Position numbers and translations under genes: made by a program
Shown: positions 12,009-17,647 of the stretch, in pieces
How the letters are laid out: the number at the start of each line of letters is the position of its first letter
How positions within the stretch are numbered: the first letter of the stretch is position 1
The notes under the pieces: generated by a model
What the model saw: only the letters and a program-made list of their open reading frames with translations
Told to the model about the DNA's origin: nothing
The model's database searches: none
Origin: Caryophanales bacterium UBA4365
GTDB lineage: Bacteria; Bacillota_I; Bacilli_A; RFN20; CAG-826
NCBI GenBank assembly: GCA_002393905.1
Contig: DGSJ01000010.1
Coordinates: forward strand, 1 to 17,647
Direction: 5' to 3'
Length of the DNA stretch: 17,647 nt

Positions 12009-14633
12009 TTATTCGTTTAAGAAATCATCGTCGAAGATCGAAATTTGGGTGTAACCTTTTTCCTCTTCTTCCTTAATTTCTTCTAAAGAAGCTTCTTCCT
12101 TTTCATCTGGTTTAGAGAACTCTGGAACTTCTTCTTTTTTAACGTAGTGAGAAATGATTTTATCATCAACAAATTCACTTGATTCAATAAATGGCGTAAT
12201 TAAGCGAATTTTGGCGCTCATTTCGACACTTTGTTTGGCGTATCGATCCATTGGAGTAAGATGATAATCATCCACAACAATGTCACGAATCTCCTGCATG
12301 TTGTCTAAGAAACGAATTGTATTCGATTCTTCTTCCTTGTTGAGCTTAAAGGCGTAAACAAGTTCATGGACATCAGATTTAAATGATTTAAAGACACAGG
12401 AAGAGCGACCTAAACGAGAGGTTAATTCGGTCTTTTCTACATCATAAATTCTGATACATGCTTTATTGGTAATAACAACGACTTTTCCTTTGGTGTTATC
12501 CTTCGGATAAGCAAGAACATTTACGATATGCGCTTTACCTAGTTTAGCAAACGATTTTACACCACCACTTCGCATGCCGCTTGTTGGTAGTTCATTCTCG
12601 TTAAACATTGTTGAATTTCCATCACTAGTGAAGAGGACTAAATTCGAATCCCCGTCAGTTAATGTGACATCAGCTAATTCATCATCCTGGAGTAATTTGA
12701 TGCAGATCAGTGGTTTAGAATAACGCACAACTTGGAAATCCGAGACTGGAAGACGCTTAATTTGTCCGTTTTTAGTGACAAGAGCAAAGAATAAGTCACT
12801 TCTAAACGTATCTATCGCATATGCACGCACTATTTTTTCATTAGGATTTAAAGAAATTAAATAGTTAATGTGACGACCTTCTTCTTTCCACTTATTTTCG
12901 GTTAATTGGTGCACTGGAATATAAAGGAAGTTACCAGCATTTGTAAAACAAATGAGGTAATCTGTTGTATAAACTTCTCCATTATAAACAAGGACATCCC
13001 CGGCTTTCATACCTGGGAGTGGGTTGTCTCCACTTGAACGATATGATTTTAAGGAGGAATATTTCATGTAACCATCACGGGTAATCGCGAGTTTAACAAG
13101 TTCTTTGCTAATTAAATCACGTTTATCAATGGTTGCTGATTCATGTTTATCAACAATTTGTGTTTTTCTCTCGTAACCATATTTTTTGGAGATTTCACGA
13201 AGATCACTAATAAGTAGACGATTAAGTTTATTTCTATCTTCAAGAATTCCTTTAAGGAATTCGATTTTCTCTTCTAAGGATTTTTTCTCATTTAAAAGGG
13301 TTGTGATGTCAGTGTTAGACAACTTGTAAAGTTGTAACATGACAATCGCTTCAGATTGGGCTTCACTAAAGCCGAATTTTTCTTGTAAATTCTTCTTCGC
13401 ATCCGCTTTATCTTTCGATTTTCTGATTAAATCAACGACTTCATCAAGAATCGAAATGGCTTTAATTAAACCGTCAACGATATGCAGACGTGATTGGTTC
13501 TTATTCAGTTCAAAATTTGAACGTCTTGTGATGACGTTAACTTGGTGTTCAATATAACAATCAATGAAATCTAAAAGATTCATTGTTTTTGGCGAACCAT
13601 TAACAATCGCGACCATGTTCGCCGAGTAAGAAGAACGTAATCCAGACTTACTTAAAAGGTATTGATGAATAACGTCAATATTTGCTTCTTTTTTGACATC
13701 AATAACGATGCGTAAACCTTGTCGATCAGATTCATCACGAACTTCCGCAATACCTGGTAAAACATTGTTGTGTCGAAGCATATCAATCTCGTGAACAATG
13801 TCAATTTTGACTGCTTTATATGGAATTTCGGTGACGATAATTTTCTTTTCTTTTTCGGTATTAATCACTTCGGTCTTAGAAAGAATTTCGATTCTTCCTC
13901 GACCCTCTAAATAGATGTCTTCAAGACCTTTTGAACGGATGATTAAACCACCGCCTGGAAAGTCTGGTCCTGGAACAAATTGGAGGAGGTCTTTTGGCTC
14001 AACTCGAACGTGATTAATGCGATAAATTATTGCTTCAATAACCTCTCTGAGGTTATGTGTTGGGATTTCTGTGGCCATACCAACAGCGATACCTTCACTA
14101 CCATTAACAAGTAAATTTGGAAAGCGAGAAGGCACAACAACTGGCTCAAAATTTTCATCGTCAAATGTAAGCGACATGTCCACTGTATCTTTATCAATAT
14201 CGCGGATCATTTCTTCAGCGATTTGGCTGAGTCGAGCCTCAGTATAACGATAAGCAGCAGGACCATCTCCATCGATGGATCCGTTGTTACCTTGGAAGTC
14301 AATTAATGGGTTATTTACTTTCCACGTTTGGCTCATACGAACAAGAGCTTCATAAATGGAACTATCACCATGAGGGTGATAAGTACCCATGACAGCACCA
14401 ACTGTGTGAGCACATTTTCTTGTTGGACGAGTGAAAATATTGCCATCTTTATACATGGCATAAATAATTCTTCTTTGAACTGGTTTTAAACCATCTCGAG
14501 CATCTGGAATCGCACGATCTTGGATGACATATTTGGCATAAGTCGCAAAGCGACTTCCCATAATCTCTTCCATCGTCTCATGATGGATGTTTTCGATGAT
14601 TTCGACTGGTTGAACTTCTTTTTTCTTCGCCAT
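12009..14633 (-). CDS. parC: DNA topoisomerase IV subunit A (ParC/GrlA)
   Basis: Subunit A of topoisomerase IV, the type IIA enzyme that unlinks daughter chromosomes; 874 aa, longer than Bacillus ParC (about 806). The DNA-gate motif DARDGLKPVQRR (44-55), quinolone region HPHGDSSIYEALVRM (86-100) with wild-type-like S91 and E95, and AAYRYTE with catalytic Y130 are visible. A coiled-coil region and a C-terminal beta-pinwheel follow, then an acidic tail rich in E and K ending in QISIFDDDFLNE. QISIF (863-867) resembles a beta-clamp-binding peptide. Pairing with a ParE-type partner and the plsY neighbourhood favour ParC over GyrA. The ATG is 1 nt after the parE stop, with GAGGTGA (14640-14646 on the complementary strand) 6 nt upstream, so the pair is coupled. 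Confidence 0.95.
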   Translation of the reverse strand: MAKKKEVQPVEIIENIHHETMEEIMGSRFATYAKYVIQDRAIPDARDGLKPVQRRIIYAMYKDGNIFTRPTRKCAHTVGAVMGTYHPHGDSSIYEALVRMSQTWKVNNPLIDFQGNNGSIDGDGPAAYRYTEARLSQIAEEMIRDIDKDTVDMSLTFDDENFEPVVVPSRFPNLLVNGSEGIAVGMATEIPTHNLREVIEAIIYRINHVRVEPKDLLQFVPGPDFPGGGLIIRSKGLEDIYLEGRGRIEILSKTEVINTEKEKKIIVTEIPYKAVKIDIVHEIDMLRHNNVLPGIAEVRDESDRQGLRIVIDVKKEANIDVIHQYLLSKSGLRSSYSANMVAIVNGSPKTMNLLDFIDCYIEHQVNVITRRSNFELNKNQSRLHIVDGLIKAISILDEVVDLIRKSKDKADAKKNLQEKFGFSEAQSEAIVMLQLYKLSNTDITTLLNEKKSLEEKIEFLKGILEDRNKLNRLLISDLREISKKYGYERKTQIVDKHESATIDKRDLISKELVKLAITRDGYMKYSSLKSYRSSGDNPLPGMKAGDVLVYNGEVYTTDYLICFTNAGNFLYIPVHQLTENKWKEEGRHINYLISLNPNEKIVRAYAIDTFRSDLFFALVTKNGQIKRLPVSDFQVVRYSKPLICIKLLQDDELADVTLTDGDSNLVLFTSDGNSTMFNENELPTSGMRSGGVKSFAKLGKAHIVNVLAYPKDNTKGKVVVITNKACIRIYDVEKTELTSRLGRSSCVFKSFKSDVHELVYAFKLNKEEESNTIRFLDNMQEIRDIVVDDYHLTPMDRYAKQSVEMSAKIRLITPFIESSEFVDDKIISHYVKKEEVPEFSKPDEKEEASLEEIKEEEEKGYTQISIFDDDFLNE

Positions 14634-14634
14634 C

Positions 14635-16578
14635 TTATTTCACCTCATCAATAAACGAATCAACTTCGTTGAAGTTAATATTTTCTTCGATCCAACGACG
14701 TCTTGTAGCTGGGTCATTGCCCATTAAAATAGTTAATTCTTGGGCCGCTAATAAGGAATCTTCGATTGTAACTTGAGTTAATTGTCTTGTCGCTGGATTC
14801 ATGGTTGTTTCCCATAGTTGATCGGCGTTCATTTCGCCTAAACCTTTATAACGGGAAACCTTGCATCCAGGGCCGACTTCCTTCTTAGCTTGTTCTAATC
14901 CAACATCATCCCAAGCATATCGATGAATCATTTTATGATTCACTTCTCTTTGAACTCGGTATAAAGGAGGCATTGCGACAAAGAGTCGGCCTTTTTTAAT
15001 GAGTTCAGGCATGAAGTTATAGAAGAAGGTAATTAAAAGTGTTTGAATGTGCGCTCCATCGGTATCAGCATCAGTCATAATGATGATTTTTCCATATCTA
15101 GCATGATCGATATTAAATGACTCATTTACACCAGTTCCGATGGTGTTAATTAATGTCGCACATTCTTCATTTTTGAGAACTTTATCTAAAGGAAGTCCAA
15201 AAGTATTTAGTGGTTTACCACGTAGTGGTAATATTGCTTGATGGCTTCGATCACGTGAGTTTTTCGCTGTTCCACCAGCAGAATCACCCTCAACAATGAA
15301 TAATTCATTACTATCATAATCCTTGGATGTTGCTGGAGTAAGTTTATCAGACAAGACTATGTCTTGTTTGATACTTTTCTTAGAACGGATTTCTTCTTTG
15401 GCTTTTCTAGCCGCTAAACGAGCACTTTGAGCCTTCAAACATTTCTGGATTAACGAAACAGCAAAATCTTTGTGTTCATTCATATAATAACTAAAGTTAT
15501 TATAAATAAAGTTAGTTACAAGAGGTAAAGCTTCAGGAGTACCAAGTTTTTGCTTAGTTTGACCTTCATATTCGAGCTTTTCCTCAGGTATTTTTAAGGA
15601 AATAATCGCGGTTAAACCTTCACGGATGTCATTTCCATCGAGTTTTTGTTTGCTACGTAAAAGGTTATTTTGTTCGGCATAATCGTTCACAATTTTCGTT
15701 AAACCAGCACGTAAACCTTGTTCATGAGTACCACCGTCACGGGTTCTGACATTATTCGCGTAAGAATAGATTGTTTCTTGATAATCATCGGAACAGTATT
15801 GCAAAGCAATACTAATAGCAATGCCGTTTTCTTTTCCTTCAAAATAAATCGAGTCACCAATACGTTGTTTTTTCTCGGTAAGGTAGTTCACATATTCTTT
15901 AATTCCGTCTTTATAGCAGAATTCCGAATGTTGACCAGTTCTTTCATCATGAAGAGTGAATTTTACTCCGCGGAGAAGATAAGCACTTTCTTGGATGTGG
16001 TTGGCAATAATGTCGTATTTAAAATCAACACTAGAGAAGATTCGTGCGTCAGGTTTAAATCTGATCAATGAACCACGCTTCTTGGTATTACCAAGAACCT
16101 CGAGTGGAGTCTCAAGTTTTCCACCATCTTTAAAACGAATATGATAGATTTTTCCATCCCTAAAAACAGTCACATCACAGTATTCAGAAAGCGCATTTGT
16201 AACAGAGCTTCCAACACCATGAAGACCAGCACTACTTTGGTAGGCTTTATTCGAGAATTTTCCACCAGAATGGAGGGTGGTAAAAATGAGTTGAACAGCC
16301 GGCATTCCTGTAGCCTTATGAATGTCGACAGGAATACCTCTACCACCATCTAAAACGGATAAAGAACCATCCTTATGGATGGTTAAGTTAATTTCATTAC
16401 CATAACCATTGAGTGCTTCGTCAACCGCATTATCAACAATTTCCCACACCAAATGATGTAGACCATTGAGGTTAGTTGAACCGATATACATGGCTGGTCT
16501 TTTTCTTACACCAGAAAGACCCTCTAAAAGGTCAATATCGGCAGCAGTATAAGATGTGTTTTTATTTGTTTCTGACAT
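14635..16578 (-). CDS. parE: DNA topoisomerase IV subunit B (ParE/GrlB)
   Basis: ATPase subunit of topoisomerase IV, 647 aa, normal for ParE. The GHKL ATP site shows EIVDNAVDEAL (46-56), DGGRGIPV and GLHGVGSSVTNALS; the transducer has the QTKQKLGT lysine loop; the TOPRIM domain has LFIVEGDSAGGTAK, LPLRGKPLN and TDADTDGAHIQ; the tail has RYKGLGEMNADQLWETTMNP and the ending RRRWIEENINF typical of ParE. Similarity to Bacillus ParE is extensive by eye (for example RTKDGGTHE there against RTRDGGTHE here). It is transcribed divergently from plsY, as in Bacillus. An extended -10 lies 27 nt upstream; the short leader has no Shine-Dalgarno sequence. It runs into parC with a 1-nt gap. Confidence 0.97.
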   Translation of the reverse strand: MSETNKNTSYTAADIDLLEGLSGVRKRPAMYIGSTNLNGLHHLVWEIVDNAVDEALNGYGNEINLTIHKDGSLSVLDGGRGIPVDIHKATGMPAVQLIFTTLHSGGKFSNKAYQSSAGLHGVGSSVTNALSEYCDVTVFRDGKIYHIRFKDGGKLETPLEVLGNTKKRGSLIRFKPDARIFSSVDFKYDIIANHIQESAYLLRGVKFTLHDERTGQHSEFCYKDGIKEYVNYLTEKKQRIGDSIYFEGKENGIAISIALQYCSDDYQETIYSYANNVRTRDGGTHEQGLRAGLTKIVNDYAEQNNLLRSKQKLDGNDIREGLTAIISLKIPEEKLEYEGQTKQKLGTPEALPLVTNFIYNNFSYYMNEHKDFAVSLIQKCLKAQSARLAARKAKEEIRSKKSIKQDIVLSDKLTPATSKDYDSNELFIVEGDSAGGTAKNSRDRSHQAILPLRGKPLNTFGLPLDKVLKNEECATLINTIGTGVNESFNIDHARYGKIIIMTDADTDGAHIQTLLITFFYNFMPELIKKGRLFVAMPPLYRVQREVNHKMIHRYAWDDVGLEQAKKEVGPGCKVSRYKGLGEMNADQLWETTMNPATRQLTQVTIEDSLLAAQELTILMGNDPATRRRWIEENINFNEVDSFIDEVK

Positions 16579-16604
16579 ATGCTTAATTCAATTTCCAGAA
16601 ATTG

Positions 16605-16613
16605 ATTATAGCA
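16605..16613 (-). promoter_or_regulatory. Extended -10 promoter of parE-parC
   Basis: TGCTATAAT on the minus strand, a perfect extended -10 (TGn plus TATAAT), predicting a start near 16598 and a 20-nt leader before the parE ATG. No convincing -35 is present, as is common for extended -10 promoters. Confidence 0.65.
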
Positions 16614-16622
16614 AACAAAAGG

Positions 16623-16652
16623 TTGAAAAAGCACGGAGTTTTTTATTAGAAT
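16623..16652 (+). promoter_or_regulatory. Predicted plsY promoter
   Basis: TTGAAA (16623-16628), an 18-bp spacer, and TAGAAT (16647-16652), predicting a start near 16659. It is divergent from, and about 10 bp away from, the parE promoter. The leader carries AGGAG (16665-16669), 7 nt before the plsY ATG. Confidence 0.6.
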
Positions 16653-16676
16653 AAATGCGTATTTAGGAGATTTGAA

Positions 16677-17417
16677 ATGGATATTATTTTATATAATATA
16701 ATCGTTGGTTTTTTATCATTAATTTTAGGTTATTTTTTTGGTTCTATTCCAACAGGAATCATTATCGGAAAGGTGTTTTTCCATCGTGATCCACGTCAAG
16801 AAGGATCAAAAAACTCGGGTGGAACGAACGTCGGAAGACTATTTGGTAAGAAAATTGGCTTACTTTGCATCATCCTCGATATGATTAAAACAGTCATTCC
16901 TTTAATAATTGTTTGGTCAATTATTAAATTCTCTTCCTTAAACCAAGTTTTAATTGATAACTTTGGCTCTGGCTTATGGAACAACGGTGTTCTTTATATT
17001 TACCTTGCTCCTTTAGGAGCAATGGTTGGACATTGTTATCCTGTGTTTGCGAAGTTTAATGGAGGTAAAGCTGTGGCAGCTATTGCAGGATTCGTTCTTG
17101 CGACCTCTTGGTTACTCTCTGTTGTCGGCTTAGCAGTCTTCTTTATTGTTCTAAAAATTAAAAAGTATGTCTCACTTGGTTCAATCGTAACAATCATTGC
17201 CGTGACACTTGTTGCTTGGATCATGGTCATCGTTAAATACTTTGGCCCTGTCTCATTTGCTAACTTCGGAATGTATGGTTGGGGTGATTATGTTGTTGCC
17301 GGATTTGAGTATGCCGGTGTGATGACATTCGGAGCGGCGTTATTAATCTACAGACACCGCACAAACATCAAACGATTGGCCAATCATGAAGAATCAAAAA
17401 TTAAGTGGTTAAGTTAG
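16677..17417 (+). CDS. plsY: Acyl-phosphate:glycerol-3-phosphate acyltransferase
   Basis: Integral membrane acyltransferase that makes lysophosphatidate from acyl-phosphate and glycerol 3-phosphate, the first step of phospholipid synthesis. Hydrophobic segments start at residue 3, with FGSIPTGIIIGK (21-32), motif GSKNSGGTNVGR (43-54), GHCYPVFAKFNGGKAVAA (118-135), and a cytoplasmic tail with YRHRTNIKRLANHEESK. At 246 aa it is longer than Bacillus PlsY (about 193), mainly from extra loop and membrane sequence between about 80-110 and 170-215. Two usual motif glycines differ: GSGN reads GSKN, and GGKGVA reads GGKAVA. Location divergent from parE-parC matches Bacillus. AGGAG is 7 nt before the ATG. 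The TAG stop is followed in frame by another TAG, inside a TTAGTAG array. Confidence 0.93.
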   Translation: MDIILYNIIVGFLSLILGYFFGSIPTGIIIGKVFFHRDPRQEGSKNSGGTNVGRLFGKKIGLLCIILDMIKTVIPLIIVWSIIKFSSLNQVLIDNFGSGLWNNGVLYIYLAPLGAMVGHCYPVFAKFNGGKAVAAIAGFVLATSWLLSVVGLAVFFIVLKIKKYVSLGSIVTIIAVTLVAWIMVIVKYFGPVSFANFGMYGWGDYVVAGFEYAGVMTFGAALLIYRHRTNIKRLANHEESKIKWLS

Positions 17418-17442
17418 TAGTTGTTTAGTAGCAAATTAGTAG
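17414..17442 (+). repeat. TTAGTAG heptamer array 3, exact 11-bp period
   Basis: TTAGTAG at 17414, 17425 and 17436, each exactly 11 bp after the last, starting on the plsY stop codon. Downstream are TGTTGATAA (17453-17461) and a perfect inverted DnaA box TGTGGATAA (17477-17485). Confidence 0.75.
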
Positions 17443-17459
17443 ATAATTATACTGTTGAT

Positions 17460-17515
17460 AAAACACTCATCGACATTGTGGATAAACAAATTATTCCGAT
17501 TTGATGGGTGTTTTT
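17460..17515 (+). terminator. plsY terminator with a long loop containing a DnaA box
   Basis: Twelve-base-pair stem (17460-17471 with 17503-17514, one G-U pair), a 31-nt loop, then T5. The loop is unusually long and contains TGTGGATAA (17477-17485), the reverse complement of the DnaA-box consensus TTATCCACA. The rest of 17516-17590 shows no gene; I see only a TTGACA at 17518 without a good partner. Confidence 0.6.
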
Positions 17516-17590
17516 CATTGACACTTTTTAAAATCGTCAACGTACAACTACCACTACTGCTCCAAATTTTTATATAGCAAAATCGGGTAC

Positions 17591-17616
17591 AAAAAAAGCG
17601 CCCGTTTAAGGCGCTT
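17591..17616 (-). terminator. Terminator of a minus-strand gene beyond the window
   Basis: AAGCGCC (17596-17602), loop of 7, GGCGCTT (17610-17616). The A7 on + is a T7 tail on the minus strand. The stem overlaps a stop codon at 17615-17617. Confidence 0.8.
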
Positions 17617-17647
17617 AATTTTCTTGGGTGAGGAATTGTCTTACCCG
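17615..17647 (-). CDS. C-terminal end of an unidentified minus-strand gene
   Basis: Reading from the window edge on the minus strand gives ten codons, RVRQFLTQEN, then TAA at 17615-17617, and immediately a strong terminator. A stop merging into a terminator stem is what a compact gene end looks like, so this is probably a real coding tail. Ten residues are too few to name a family. Confidence 0.45.
   Translation of the reverse strand, partial: RVRQFLTQEN

Noticed and set aside
15484..15503. Perfect inverted repeat with 9-bp arms and a 2-nt centre inside parE
   Set aside because: It encodes an ordinary FIYNNFSYYM-type segment and is all A/T except one pair; chance in AT-rich coding DNA is a sufficient explanation.
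12009..16578. Identification of the topoisomerase pair as gyrase (GyrB/GyrA)
   Set aside because: The tail of subunit B, its overall similarity to Bacillus ParE, and the divergent plsY neighbour all favour topoisomerase IV.
17518..17590. TTGACA at 17518 and T-rich DNA before a hairpin, as a possible small RNA gene
   Set aside because: The best -10 candidates (such as TACAAC at a 19-bp spacing) are poor, and the hairpin is better explained as the terminator of the minus-strand gene at the right edge.

Overview
The window is AT-rich and reads as a compact chromosomal segment of a low-GC Gram-positive lineage (Bacillota or a deep Mollicutes/Bacilli relative). Gene content and order support this: parE-parC beside a divergent plsY, xerD-deoB, xseA-xseB, and the yqeG-yqeH-nadD-yqeK-rsfS block are Bacillus-like, but trimmed (ispA, aroE and yhbY missing, nadD and yqeK fused). 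Reading frames run full length under the standard code. All sixteen visible stops of assigned genes are TAA or TAG; none is TGA.

Layout. 1-1073: 3' part of xseA, then xseB (exonuclease VII). 1085-1126: an 11-bp-periodic TTAGTAG-like array. 1127-2989: dxs (isoprenoid precursor synthesis), with a terminator. 3055-6348: dinB, xerD and deoB, with xerD and deoB starting from good ribosome-binding sites. 6345-6920 (-): a Crp/Fnr-type regulator that overlaps deoB tail to tail. 6977-8654: a lipoprotein and permease of a nitrate/sulfonate/thiamine-precursor-type ABC importer, divergent from the regulator and without a neighbouring ATPase. 8655-8803: intergenic region with a second TTAGTAG array, DnaA-box-like sites, two terminators and a convincing 28-bp dif site. 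8804-11904 (-): yqeG-yqeH-nadD/yqeK-rsfS operon (ribosome assembly and NAD synthesis). 12009-16578 (-): parE-parC (topoisomerase IV). 16677-17417 (+): plsY. 17418-17647: a third TTAGTAG array with DnaA boxes, the plsY terminator, and the tail of a minus-strand gene with its terminator.

The main structural result is the dif site at 8777-8804. Genes to its left run mostly on +, genes to its right run on - for almost 8 kb, so the two gene streams converge on it. This suggests the window spans the chromosome dimer-resolution/terminus region. The XerD-family recombinase gene lies about 3.7 kb away, and the topoisomerase IV operon, the other chromosome-unlinking enzyme, is about 3.2 kb on the other side.

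Other patterns worth a second look: (i) a TTAGTAG heptamer repeated with an exact 11-bp period at three intergenic sites, two of them followed by DnaA-box-like 9-mers; (ii) several genes without a Shine-Dalgarno sequence whose -10 element lies so close to the ATG that leaderless mRNAs are predicted; (iii) a perfect GTGA-N6-TCAC palindrome centred at -41.5 of the predicted transporter promoter, next to the Crp-like gene; (iv) a clamp-binding-like pentapeptide at the very C-terminus of ParC. No phage, IS, CRISPR, tRNA, rRNA or riboswitch was seen. All assignments come from reading motifs; no database search or alignment was run.
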